From Leishmania donovani (lineage: Eukaryota > Euglenozoa > Kinetoplastea > Trypanosomatida > Trypanosomatidae): a stretch of 64,000 bases of DNA. The translations under genes were made by a program, and so were the position numbers. Each line of letters opens with the position of its first letter. The first letter of the stretch is position 1. The DNA is taken from assembly GCF_000227135.1 (NCBI RefSeq), contig NC_018253.1, positions 239,477-303,476 on the forward strand, in the 5' to 3' direction. Shown one piece after another: positions 1 through 9,112 of the stretch. The notes under the pieces were generated by a model that was not told the origin of the DNA, searched no databases, and saw only the letters and a program-made list of their open reading frames with translations.

Positions 1-1165
1 ACGTCTTGGCGCTTTTCGCGCTCCTGCTTATGGTGTGTGCGTGGGTGCACGTGTATATGTAGGTGAGAGTGTGCATGCTTGTCTCCTGCTGCTTGACCTC
101 AACAGGAGCAACCTAAAGGAGAGCATTATCTCTCTTGTGGTAATCGTCCACGCCAGAAACGCGCGCGCCCCAGCAGGTGTTTGATGGCAACGCACGCGTT
201 CCCCGTGAGGCATCACCTTACGAAAGATGCCCGCGACACAATACTCTGGCGCTGGAGCGAGGTCGACACCGCCGACGTTAGCGTTGACGTGGGAGGAGGG
301 GAGGGGAGAGCAGGGTGCCACGAATGATGGCGTTCGCTCCCTCGCTCTTATCACCAACTCAAACACACCCGCGAAGCGCGCGCCTGCACCCGAGTGCCTC
401 TGCACACTCCACACTGGACGACGAGGAAAAGAAAAAAAGACGGTACAGGTGTCCTAGGCGTCGCTCCGCTCTGCACTTTCCCCCTCCAAACCCGCATATG
501 CGCACGCAGCGGGAGATGACCTGCTGCTTGCTAGCTTGCTCAAGCATATGTGCGGCGTTTGGTGGCTCTAAACGGCAAGCTACACACGAAAGGCACATGG
601 TGAGCAGGGAGGCGTGTCGTGGAAGGAGGGATTCAGTGGAGGCGGAGGTGAGCGACCGCCAACCGCACTGCACACGGAAACGAGCGAAGAGAACGACACG
701 CGCACCCATCGACATCATCCAAACGCGCCAAAGACAGGTGCATGCGTGCAACGATATATCCTGCAAAGACTGCTAAAGAACGAGGAGAGTGGAAAATGGC
801 GTCGATAGGGTGATACAAGCACGGCTCGTCGCGCCGCCAGACACTTGACCGCACTGCAACACCAGCAGACATATACACAACCAATGTGATATGGACGAGG
901 CAACGAGTATTTCAAAAAGAGAAAAGGCACTATAAAGCAGTGCCTAGACGCCGACACACACGCAAGCGCATTCATGCACGCGTGCGTCCGTAGGCTTTTC
1001 ATGCGGCTGCGTGCGTTCGTGGGTGCTCTGTGTGTGCAACTGGCAAAACGGCTTCCCTGTTGATGATCTCCCGCCTCTGCAGAGAGCTTCTCCCTGGCAT
1101 TTTGTGGGAGGGGGAGGGTGCCACGCGTGTTGCAGAGGCGTTCCCACCCACCCTCCCCCGTCTTT
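1..1165. other. 3' flank of AsnA, no gene seen
   Basis: This stretch holds the 3' untranslated region of the asparagine synthetase gene and the spacer towards the next gene downstream on the minus strand. Open frames exist on both strands but are short, overlap one another, and have Arg/Ser/His-rich composition typical of chance frames in GC-rich DNA. A purine-rich run near 287-310 on the plus strand would be a pyrimidine tract for a gene further left. I see no RNA gene. Confidence 0.5.
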
Positions 1166-2227
1166 TTACAATAAAGAGTACTGCGCCGTGACCTCGTGGG
1201 GCCACACGCTGCACTGTACCTCGCCGATGTGCCTCTTTCGGAGCATGAACATGACTGTGCGACTCTGGCCGATACCGCCGCCGATGGTTTGAGGCAGGTC
1301 TCCGTTCAGCACGCACTGGTGCCACCTGCACTGGAGGCGGTCGCTGGTGCCGGTGATCTCCAGCTGGCGGCGCAGTGCCTCCTGGTCAACACGGATGCCC
1401 ATGCTGCTCAGTTCGAGCACATCATCGAGAACCGGGTTGTACACCAGGATGTCGCCGTTAAGGCCCTGCAAGGACATGATGGTATTCACCGAGGGCTTCT
1501 CGTCGTCGGCAGTCGGAAAGCCGATCTTGGAGGAGTCGACGGACACCGGCGACGACCAGTCATCGTAGTCCGGAGCACGCACGTCGTGGTGGTCGCCGTG
1601 GCTCAGCTTGCACCCGATGCCGATCAGGAAAACCGCACCGAGCTTCTTGACGGCTTCACGCTCGCGCGACTTGGGGTCCAGCTCCGGATAGCGTTTCAGC
1701 AGCTGCTCGGTGTGCACGAACTTGATCGAATCCGGCAGAATCGGGGCAATGTCCGGGAACTCGGTGCACAAGCGACTCTCCGTCTCGCGCAGCACCTCGT
1801 AGAGAGAGCGAACAGTGGCCTGCAGGTGCTCGAGGCAGCGGTCCGCCGGCGCTATGACGCGCTCCCAGTCCCACTGGTCGACGTAGACGGAGTGGATGTT
1901 ATCCAGGGTTTCTTCGACACGCAGGGCGCGCATGTTGGTAAAGATGCCCCTGCCAACGGGGAACCTGTGATTGCCGAGGGTCATGCGCTTCCACTTGGCG
2001 AGCGAGTGCACTACCTCGTAATTCACCCCCGGGATCTCTTTCACGTGCACCTGCACTGCTTTCTCCACACCCGAGAGGTTGTCCTGTGTGCCATCGCCGA
2101 CGCAGGCGAGCATGGGGCACTCCACCTGGATCAGATTCAAGGCATTGGCGAGCTCCTCGGCGAAGATCGTTTTCACCCTCAAAATGCGGGTCTGGAGATC
2201 AATGTACTCCTGCGGACTGGACGACAT
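1166..2227 (-). CDS. AsnA: Aspartate-ammonia ligase (asparagine synthetase A)
   Basis: This enzyme makes asparagine from aspartate and ammonia using ATP. It is the bacterial/archaeal-type AsnA, related in fold to class II aminoacyl-tRNA synthetases, and not the glutamine-using AsnB type. The 353-residue product is close to the roughly 330 of bacterial AsnA and matches it along its whole length. Recognisable blocks are VGDGTQDNLSG near the N-terminus, VVHSLAKWKR, HSVYVDQWDWERV, the HDVRAPDYDDW block, LNGDILVYNPVLDD, and the C-terminal PQTIGGGIGQSR signature. The frame stays open further upstream, but that extension is low complexity and crosses a likely splice acceptor, so the ATG at 2227 (MSSSPQEY) is chosen. 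Likely cytosolic, as no targeting sequence is seen. Trypanosomatid AsnA is known from the literature and is usually explained by lateral acquisition from a prokaryote. Confidence 0.97.
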   Translation of the reverse strand: MSSSPQEYIDLQTRILRVKTIFAEELANALNLIQVECPMLACVGDGTQDNLSGVEKAVQVHVKEIPGVNYEVVHSLAKWKRMTLGNHRFPVGRGIFTNMRALRVEETLDNIHSVYVDQWDWERVIAPADRCLEHLQATVRSLYEVLRETESRLCTEFPDIAPILPDSIKFVHTEQLLKRYPELDPKSREREAVKKLGAVFLIGIGCKLSHGDHHDVRAPDYDDWSSPVSVDSSKIGFPTADDEKPSVNTIMSLQGLNGDILVYNPVLDDVLELSSMGIRVDQEALRRQLEITGTSDRLQCRWHQCVLNGDLPQTIGGGIGQSRTVMFMLRKRHIGEVQCSVWPHEVTAQYSLL

Positions 2228-2433
2228 GGCTGGCAGTGAAAGAAAAAAGGGATGAATGGAGGGGTGCTGAATAAAAGGGCTTGGCGACGCAGGAGAGTGA
2301 GGCGTGTCAAGCTGGATACGTCTGCGGACGAGTTCCTGGATGTGTGCGTGTGTGATGGTGGTGGTGTTAGCGTGGTGTGTGAGCACCGCAGCGCAAAAGA
2401 AGGCGAAGCAACAAGAAGATCGACACAAAGTCG

Positions 2434-2463
2434 CTGAGGAGGAGGGAAGAGGGGGAGAGAGTG
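2434..2463 (-). promoter_or_regulatory. Predicted trans-splice acceptor for AsnA
   Basis: Read on the minus strand, a nearly pure C/T tract of about 27 bases ends directly in CAG at 2434-2435. This is the expected layout of a kinetoplastid pyrimidine tract and AG acceptor. It would give a 5' leader of about 206 bases before the ATG at 2227. A weaker tract with CAG lies only 2 bases from the ATG. Confidence 0.5.
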
Positions 2464-3010
2464 CGGGTGAGGTGGGGTGTGTGTGTGTGGGTGGAGCACA
2501 TGTGCAAAGGTGGCCCCTACCCCCCACACACACACACCCCACACACACAGTCAGCGAAAGAGGGGCGGGGGGCGGGTGAGACTCTCCCGTCCCCCTCTGT
2601 CCATCTGCGCGCATGGAGCCACCCGCCGTGCACGTCATCAGCATCAGCAACAGCAGGTGCTTTAGCGGTGCCAAACCGTCCAGAGCATGCACCTCTCACT
2701 CACTCGGTAACGGCCCTCAGCAAAGAGCAGAAATCACAGTAGGGTGAGAGGAAAAGGGAAGCCAACGAGGAGGGAAGAGGGAGGTGCTCGGCAGCACTGT
2801 GTGTGCCGCCATTCTTCTCCCCCTCTCACTATACTCTCCTATCAAACGGTCGTGCACGCTTCTGCTGCCCTGTAGAATTGTTAACAGTACCACTCCGAGT
2901 GACAGAGAGGGCAGGAGGGAGGGAGAGGGGTTAGTAGGGAGCACACAGCACTCGAATGTGAAAAGGCAGACAGACAGAAAAACCCAAACAAGCCAAGAGT
3001 GCGGCTGCAC

Positions 3011-3050
<40 letters not shown>

Positions 3051-3093
3051 GCATGTTGGGAGGGGACGAACGACGCCGTTGGTGCTTGACGGC
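2464..3093. other. Spacer between the unknown 1084-residue gene and AsnA
   Basis: No gene is seen. The stretch holds the 3' untranslated region of the gene at 3094-6348, a long GT repeat at 3011-3052, and shorter GT and CA runs around 2477-2550. Confidence 0.5.
3011..3052. repeat. GT dinucleotide microsatellite
   Basis: About 20 GT units with two single-base interruptions, in the 3' flank of the gene at 3094-6348. Such tracts are frequent in Leishmania spacers and vary in length between strains. Confidence 0.9.
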
Positions 3094-6000
3094 TTAGAGT
3101 GCGTCTGGGGCGGCACCACCGCGCGCTGAATTGCGCTCGATTTCGTTCGCTGTGTGGAGCACCTGTTGCAAAAAGGAGAGGGCCTCCGTCATCGGGGCAA
3201 TGTTCTCCTCCAGGCTGCTGTTGGGACGCAGCTTCCAGTGAATCGTGGACCCGCGCGAACGGAAAAACGTCAGCTTCGAGGTCGGCTTCAGCACCTCCGC
3301 CATCTCAGCTGGAGTCAGGTGCAGTGCATCACGCGCTCCGTGGCCACCGCCACGACCGGCAGCCCGGCGGGCTGCCGTGACGCTGCGCATAAAGTTGTTG
3401 TTGCTAGGGTTCTGCATCGCTGCCACCTTGATGGGGCCGTAGGTCGCCACTTTCTCCTTCAGCTGGCGTGCCGCCGCGAAATTCTCGATGAAGAGCGATG
3501 TAGTGTTGTCCACGAGGAGGTCAGTCCCCTCCGGCTTCACGCGTGACGTGTGCTCCACCACGATGCTTTCCACATTGAGGTCCTCTGCGGCGTAGTCGAC
3601 CTCGCAGACGTTCGTCAGGTCCATGCGCTCGTACATGGCTGTCGAGCCGTGAATGAGGTAGTTGTGCTCAGCCAGCGACAGCTCTTCCAGAATTGCTTTG
3701 GCGAGAGGCGCCGCGGGGTTGTCGCCTTGCTGCTTCCAGCGGCGGTAGGCGCGGAACTCCACCTCGAAGGGGTAAGCAACAGTCTTGTTACGCGCCAGGT
3801 CATCCTCTTCATCGTCGATGGGAGTCTTGTAGGAGCTCTTCGCCTCCTCTGCCGCCGGCGCTACCGTTTCCGCACTTGCCTCGTCCGCTGTGCCCGCCTC
3901 CTTCGCCTCTAGCACGCTCGTATTTTGAAAGAGACGGTCAGGATCCACACCGATGCCGACAGGGGCGGGTCCCACCCATACCTTGTTTGCCGCGGGCACT
4001 GGGGGCAGCAGAGGTGCCTCTGTCGCAGCTGCAGAAGCGCTTCCTGCCCCAACAGCCGGCGCTGGCGCAGACGCAGCACTCGGACTGACGATTGCCGTAC
4101 CGGGAGCGCTCGCGCTGCCAATACAACTGCCCTCCGCCGCCGCTGCCTGCACCTCGTTCTTGCGGCGCACAAACGTCTCGTCGAGAGAGAAGACGGACCA
4201 GTTGAAGGTGACGCCGATGTTCTCGACATCGAGCAGGCGGAACTGGTCCGCATCGCTGTCCCACACCGCCCTCGCGATGGAGCGACTCTGGCGCTCGTTC
4301 GAGAAGAAGTTGATCTTCACCGTCGTCGAGCTGGCCGGGAAGTGCAGCGAGCCGCTCTCCATGTCCACCGCCCGCGACACGCAGGCAGGGCAGTCCTTGA
4401 TGAAATACAGCTGCATCGACTCCGTGTTCATGCGCTCGACAAACTCACCAAAGGTGGCGTGCTTCAGCGGAGTGGAGTAGGAGCCCTGGCGGGCGAGGCA
4501 GCAGTAGGCAGCGCCGAGGTTTATCTTCACCGACACGTTCTGCGAGCGGACATCCTCGAGACTGAGCAGGAATCGGAACTCGCGCAGGAAGTAGTCGCGC
4601 AGTGAGGCGAAGCGCTTCGCCGTCAACACCGGGCTGTTGGCGAGGCTCGTCTCGTACATGACGGTGGCTCCTGTGCCTGCCTGCTGCACCGTGAGGGGCA
4701 CCACCTCGTCGTCGTTATCCAAGTAGTGGTCCACATCCTCGCCCTCCGCCTCGGCGCCCTTTGATTGGTGGTCGAGGCTGCCAGCATGGCGTTTCACTGC
4801 CGTCGCAGCAACCTCAGCGGAGGTCGCAGCAGGCGCTGGTGCAATGGGGTCCGCATGTGTTGCGGCGGCCGGTGCGTCGCCAGCATCACGATTGCCATCC
4901 GTTGTGGCACGCGTCTCCACGACATCCGAGGACAAAGCAAGCGGAGACGCCAGGACGCGAGGGCCTCCGCCGCCAAGAGGGGTTGGGGCGGCAATCACCT
5001 TCACCCCTTTATCCTCGTCATCGACATCGCTGTCACTTTCTGGAATCGGCACCGCTGCGGCGGCGCGCTCGATAGCACTCGCTGCCTCCGCCAACGCGAT
5101 GGACTTGCGTTGTCGCGCCTCGTGGCGTGCCTCGCTGTCGTCGCCCTCGCAGGAGGAGGAAGAAGAGAAGGGGACGATCTCCTCCACGTCGAAGCCGGCC
5201 GCCGCGTGCGTCTGATTCTGAAAGGCGCGCTCTGCGGCCGTCTGTGTGGAGTCCATCGCCTGCGGAAGCGGGGTGTAGCCGTTGAGCGCGCTCAAGGCGG
5301 CTGCGGGCGTGGCACATGCCGCCTCGCGGCCTTGCGCCTCTGTCGTCGGAGTTGCACCGCCGTTGCCGCAATTTCCGTCCGTCGTAGCAGCAGCAGCGAC
5401 ATCCTCGCCGTCTCTGCCCATGCCATTGCCGTCGTCGTCGACGGCGCTCACCGCGTCGCTGTCCGCAGCACTTTCGTCCTGCTCACACGGCTGCTCCTCC
5501 TCTTCGTCGCTATCCGTGCGCTGCTCCTCCACCGGTTGCTGCCCCTCCACGTCATCGTCATCCAGGAGCCCGTGAGCCACGCGCCACTGCAGCGTTCCGC
5601 GCCGCGGCTTGCCGATGGACAAGTTCACCAGACGAATCAGCTTGTTCTGCAGCTTGAACGGTTTGGCGCCCTTGTGACCAAAGAGCTTCAGCGTCACTTG
5701 GCGAGTGCTGTTTTGCAGGTCACCGACGATGACACAGTAGCGCCGCCGCTTCTCGCCACGGAAGAGCAGCTGGCGTGCAGTGTCGTTTGCGTTGTTCTCG
5801 AAGATGCCAAAGTGCGTGCGTGGTGCGGCTGCACGAGCCTCCGCCGCTGCCGCAAGCCGAGCGGTTACGGACATCGGACTGCCAGTGCTTGTGGCAGCGG
5901 CGGCGCTGCTTACCACCTGCCCTACCATCATGTTGAGAGGAATGTCCTTGCCTTTCTTTAGGTGCGCGAACTGCGCCGCGATCTCCTCCTCCTCGGTCAC

Positions 6001-6348
6001 CGGCTTGGTAGCCTTCGAGCCCAGCGTCGACGACGGCAGTACAACATGTGTCGTGGCTGCGGTGAAGATGGTACTCGCTTCCTCGGCGCGCCCGAGGGCA
6101 GCAGCGGCTGCAGCTGCTGCCGCCGCCGATCCAGAGGCGTACTGCCGCTCCATCTCTTCAGTGCGAAGCTGGTGCTTGAAGGTGCCACGGCCGCGACGCA
6201 CCACCGGCGCCGGTGGCTTCGCCGTCGCTGTCGACTGTTGAGAAGCGACACACGCTGCCGTCGAGGCTGGTGGCGGCACCGTGTGGCCTGCTCCAGTGGC
6301 GCTCCCCGGCCCGGCCTCTGCAGCGGTGGAGGAGGTGAGGTGGGACAT
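3094..6348 (-). CDS. Conserved-looking protein of unknown function, 1084 residues
   Basis: I do not recognise a family. The ordered parts are separated by long Ala/Asp/Glu/Ser-rich stretches. An N-terminal segment (residues 190-270) contains RRYCVIVGDLQNSTRQVTLK followed by basic and hydrophobic strands, which could be a small beta domain. Residues 270-590 are mostly acidic low complexity. Residues 590-740 form a second ordered region with several Cys residues. An Ala/Pro-rich linker follows, then a third ordered region (880-1084) ending in a helical tail. The open frame begins upstream at a GTG (6378). The first ATG is at 6348 (MSHLTSS), which I use. No signal peptide or membrane segment is seen. 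The domain pattern suggests a scaffold or nucleic-acid-associated protein, but that is only a guess. Confidence 0.85.
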   Translation of the reverse strand: MSHLTSSTAAEAGPGSATGAGHTVPPPASTAACVASQQSTATAKPPAPVVRRGRGTFKHQLRTEEMERQYASGSAAAAAAAAAALGRAEEASTIFTAATTHVVLPSSTLGSKATKPVTEEEEIAAQFAHLKKGKDIPLNMMVGQVVSSAAAATSTGSPMSVTARLAAAAEARAAAPRTHFGIFENNANDTARQLLFRGEKRRRYCVIVGDLQNSTRQVTLKLFGHKGAKPFKLQNKLIRLVNLSIGKPRRGTLQWRVAHGLLDDDDVEGQQPVEEQRTDSDEEEEQPCEQDESAADSDAVSAVDDDGNGMGRDGEDVAAAATTDGNCGNGGATPTTEAQGREAACATPAAALSALNGYTPLPQAMDSTQTAAERAFQNQTHAAAGFDVEEIVPFSSSSSCEGDDSEARHEARQRKSIALAEAASAIERAAAAVPIPESDSDVDDEDKGVKVIAAPTPLGGGGPRVLASPLALSSDVVETRATTDGNRDAGDAPAAATHADPIAPAPAATSAEVAATAVKRHAGSLDHQSKGAEAEGEDVDHYLDNDDEVVPLTVQQAGTGATVMYETSLANSPVLTAKRFASLRDYFLREFRFLLSLEDVRSQNVSVKINLGAAYCCLARQGSYSTPLKHATFGEFVERMNTESMQLYFIKDCPACVSRAVDMESGSLHFPASSTTVKINFFSNERQSRSIARAVWDSDADQFRLLDVENIGVTFNWSVFSLDETFVRRKNEVQAAAAEGSCIGSASAPGTAIVSPSAASAPAPAVGAGSASAAATEAPLLPPVPAANKVWVGPAPVGIGVDPDRLFQNTSVLEAKEAGTADEASAETVAPAAEEAKSSYKTPIDDEEDDLARNKTVAYPFEVEFRAYRRWKQQGDNPAAPLAKAILEELSLAEHNYLIHGSTAMYERMDLTNVCEVDYAAEDLNVESIVVEHTSRVKPEGTDLLVDNTTSLFIENFAAARQLKEKVATYGPIKVAAMQNPSNNNFMRSVTAARRAAGRGGGHGARDALHLTPAEMAEVLKPTSKLTFFRSRGSTIHWKLRPNSSLEENIAPMTEALSFLQQVLHTANEIERNSARGGAAPDAL

Positions 6349-6479
6349 AAGGGCAGTCAGATGTCTGTCTTCGCACACGCAGCTACTGCGTGTGTCTGTG
6401 TATATGCGTGTGTGTGTGCGCGCGCGCGCGTTTCTCTGCTTGCGTGAGTATTGATGTCAGTACAAGGATGAGCGCTCCT

Positions 6480-6575
6480 CTATCGTTTTCAGTGACATGC
6501 GCGGACAAGGAAATGATGAAGGGTGGAGGAGGAGGGGCAAAGAGGATGAGGACAAGGAAGGCGGAGGAGGGGTGG
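6480..6575 (-). promoter_or_regulatory. Predicted pyrimidine tract and splice acceptor
   Basis: The minus strand is C/T-rich from 6575 down to about 6507. The first AG after it is at 6480-6481, about 130 bases before the ATG at 6348. The intervening DNA carries a GT/GC-alternating run (6406-6430). Confidence 0.4.
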
Positions 6576-6879
6576 TGGGTGTATCCACCCCCCGCCGCGT
6601 TGGTCTCTGCGCGTTCATGTGCTCTGTACCAGCCGTCACCCCGACAAGCCCACAAGGCTAGCAACGAAAACAATGTAAGCACCTATAAGCCGGCAAGCGC
6701 TGCACCCCGCACACAGGGATGCGAGGAAGACGAAAAGCGACCAAATATGTGGTGATGGCGGAACGCATGAGAGACCCCGTCGGCGGCGGCGGCGGGCGCA
6801 GAGCTGCTCGCGCGTGCTTGGCTGTCCGTTTGTTGTTGTGTGCATGGACGATTCCTTTGCCCTTCGCGCCACACCATTC
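6576..6879. other. 3' flank of the IF-3 gene
   Basis: No gene is seen. The part nearest the IF-3 stop is a G/C-rich stretch with CGG units near 6780-6795. Confidence 0.4.
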
Positions 6880-8133
6880 CTAGTCAATGCGGCGGCCATA
6901 CTTGTCCACACGGTACGTCGTGGCCCCCACGTTACGCATCTTCAGCTTGCTCGACTTGACGTAGGTCCCGCTCCGCCCCGCCTTCCGGCACGCATCCTCC
7001 ATCTTCTTGAGTGTGTGTGTCCACTCCTTTTCGGACGGGTGCTTCACCGTCTTTGAAATGGTCCCAGACTTGTTCGCTGTCGGTGGCGAAAGGGTGAGGC
7101 TGGCCTCCCGATCGTTTGCGACGATGCTGGTAAAGTGGTGGAAGATGTGCTGCTCCTCCGCGTACTTCTTCACCGCGTTGCTCATCTCGCGCAGCTTGTG
7201 CACGGCCGCCTCCGGGTTCTGAAAATCGCGGATGGTCAGCTTCACGGGGTGTCCCTTGCGGATGTCCTGCGCGATCTTCTTGCTACGCCAGCCGATGAAG
7301 TGTGCGTCGACAGCGTCGCGAAAGACGTGATCGACCAGTTCCTTCGTTTTTCCCAGGTACTGGCGCGGGTGGTTGGGCTGGCCGTCCCCGCTGCAGGCGT
7401 CGTGCACCTGCTGCTCCTGTTTCTGCGCCGCTACGGCAGCATCCGACGCTGGGGTGCCGGTCAGCCCGTTCACGAGGTCCATCTCGGGCTGCACGAGCTT
7501 CCACACCCATGGCCGCTCCCGGCGGATGCGGCAGTAGGCGAGGTCGTCGCCGCGGGCACCCATTCGAACAAGGTTCATGTTGCGCAGCTGCGCCTGCTTC
7601 AGTGCGTCCTTGATGCCCATTGGACTCAGGCGCACGCGCTCCTCGACGCCGGTGTCGGGGTTCTCGATGTGGGTGATCTGCACTTCGGTATTCAGGATGA
7701 GCGTGTCGACAGGGTGCTGTTGCAGGTAGCTGCGAATTTTCGCAAGCACCTCTGAGGATGCGTTGGGCGGGGCCAGCTCCTCCACAATGGACTCCAAGCT
7801 TTTCTTCGCGGTCTCGACAGCTGCATCGCGCCGCACACCGGTCATGGGGTCGAACTCGAACGCAAAAGGGTCCTCTCCGCCGTCTCCAGCACGTATCTCG
7901 GGTGCCCGTCGCCACGCGGAGGTGGACAGGCGCCGACAGCTCACCCACAGGGGAGTGTGCGCATGGACGCCGTTGCTGCTGTTGCTGCAGACCGCACTAC
8001 GAAGGGCAAAGCTGCTTCCGGTGCGTGCGCACGCTGGGCGGCACTCACCTGCTGCTGTTGTGCTACTACTGCGTAAACTGGCGTGCCACACAGCACCAAC
8101 GGCGCAGAGGGAAGGCAGAGAAGTCCGCCGCAT
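6880..8133 (-). CDS. mtIF3: Mitochondrial translation initiation factor IF-3
   Basis: IF-3 binds the small ribosomal subunit, prevents premature joining of the large subunit and helps select the start codon. This 417-residue protein has both halves of the family. The N-domain (about 145-205) runs from ILNTEVQITHIENPDTG through LSPMGIKDALKQAQ to LVRMGARGDDLAYCRI, the last matching the bacterial VCRI motif. The C-domain (about 262-325) contains FIGWRSKKIAQDIRKGHPVK and LTIRDFQNPEAAVHKL, matching the bacterial pattern of a Lys-rich helix followed by VT[VI]RF. The first 80 residues are Ser/Arg/Ala-rich with few acids, as in a mitochondrial presequence. There is an Ala/Gln-rich linker between domains and a basic C-terminal extension of about 80 residues. 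It presumably acts on the reduced kinetoplastid mitoribosome. Start is the only upstream ATG. Confidence 0.88.
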   Translation of the reverse strand: MRRTSLPSLCAVGAVWHASLRSSSTTAAGECRPACARTGSSFALRSAVCSNSSNGVHAHTPLWVSCRRLSTSAWRRAPEIRAGDGGEDPFAFEFDPMTGVRRDAAVETAKKSLESIVEELAPPNASSEVLAKIRSYLQQHPVDTLILNTEVQITHIENPDTGVEERVRLSPMGIKDALKQAQLRNMNLVRMGARGDDLAYCRIRRERPWVWKLVQPEMDLVNGLTGTPASDAAVAAQKQEQQVHDACSGDGQPNHPRQYLGKTKELVDHVFRDAVDAHFIGWRSKKIAQDIRKGHPVKLTIRDFQNPEAAVHKLREMSNAVKKYAEEQHIFHHFTSIVANDREASLTLSPPTANKSGTISKTVKHPSEKEWTHTLKKMEDACRKAGRSGTYVKSSKLKMRNVGATTYRVDKYGRRID

Positions 8134-8139
8134 TTGATG

Positions 8140-8192
8140 CTGTGGAACAGCAAGAGTGAGGGGGCAGGGGAGGAGGCGTAGAGAGGGACCCT
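8140..8192 (-). promoter_or_regulatory. Predicted splice acceptor very close to the IF-3 start
   Basis: A strong C/T tract on the minus strand (8192 to about 8150) is followed by TTCCACAG at 8140-8147, leaving only 6 bases before the ATG at 8133. If used, the leader would be almost entirely spliced-leader sequence. Confidence 0.45.
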
Positions 8193-9112
8193 GTCCGTGC
8201 AGCTGCGCTCCGGCTAGCGCCCTGCCACTATCGTTGTGCTACGCTCTGATCGAGATTTGCGCGAAGAATGCGTGTGCCTGCGTGAATGACGTAGACACCT
8301 CCCTTTGGGTGTATGTGTCTCTGATGGGTGGATCGATCGTTGATGGGGTTGATGATCGACGCTGCAGTCCCGCTCTTGGCACGCATGGCAGCGCGATACT
8401 CAGACAGGGGAGAGATGAGAGAGGAAAAGGAAAGCGTGACTATAAACAGGGGAAGGCAGCTCGCCGGACGCGGCTGAGCTACAGAGCAAGTGAGAACAGG
8501 GAGAGGGGGGATGTGTGAAGGGTTGTGGAGTGAACGAGGCGGAGTTGGCGTTTTTGCATCTCTGTCTACGTGCTCCAGCACACACGCACACACATACCTG
8601 GACCTCAGAGACCCACTCCACCAATCGCCGCTCTCCCCGTGTCGCTCTCGATCGCCTTTAGAGGGAGGTCCCCCTTTACGCTTAAACACCTGCAGAGCCA
8701 CTGCTTGCGTACGCACGACTGTTTCTCTCTTGGTGAGGTGAGGGGAGGGGGAAGGGGGGAGGGGGTTCCCTGCTCAGCGCAGACTAAAGCCAGAAACGGG
8801 GCTGCAGTGGTACCGCACGCGGGATGCCTCCCCTCAGCCTCGTGCCTTCTTAAACCGCAGGAGATGGAGCAGGGAAGGGGAGAAGCAGAGACGAAGCACA
8901 GAGCGACCACACCCAAACGCAGATAAGACAGAGACACACACCAAACCAGCGCCCCCTCGCCTCCGTCCTTTTCCACGCAGCTCTCTCGCTCTGTCGGCGC
9001 CTGTGGATGGGGGAGAGGGGCGTAGTGCCGTGGCAGTCACCCTCCCCTTCCTCTCCCCTCTGTACCACCATTGCAGGCAGACACACATGCACACGCGCAC
9101 GGAGCATGTCGG
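8193..9112. other. Spacer between the XRN-EEP gene and IF-3
   Basis: No gene is seen. The DNA is purine-rich on the plus strand in blocks (8730-8770, 8865-8910), which are pyrimidine-rich in the transcript sense. Short CA runs lie near 8580-8600 and 9080-9100. Confidence 0.4.

Noticed and set aside
4765..5961. 398-codon plus-strand frame opposite the unknown 1084-residue gene
   Set aside because: Overlaps the low-complexity acidic part of the real gene and reads as Arg/Leu/Val-rich noise.
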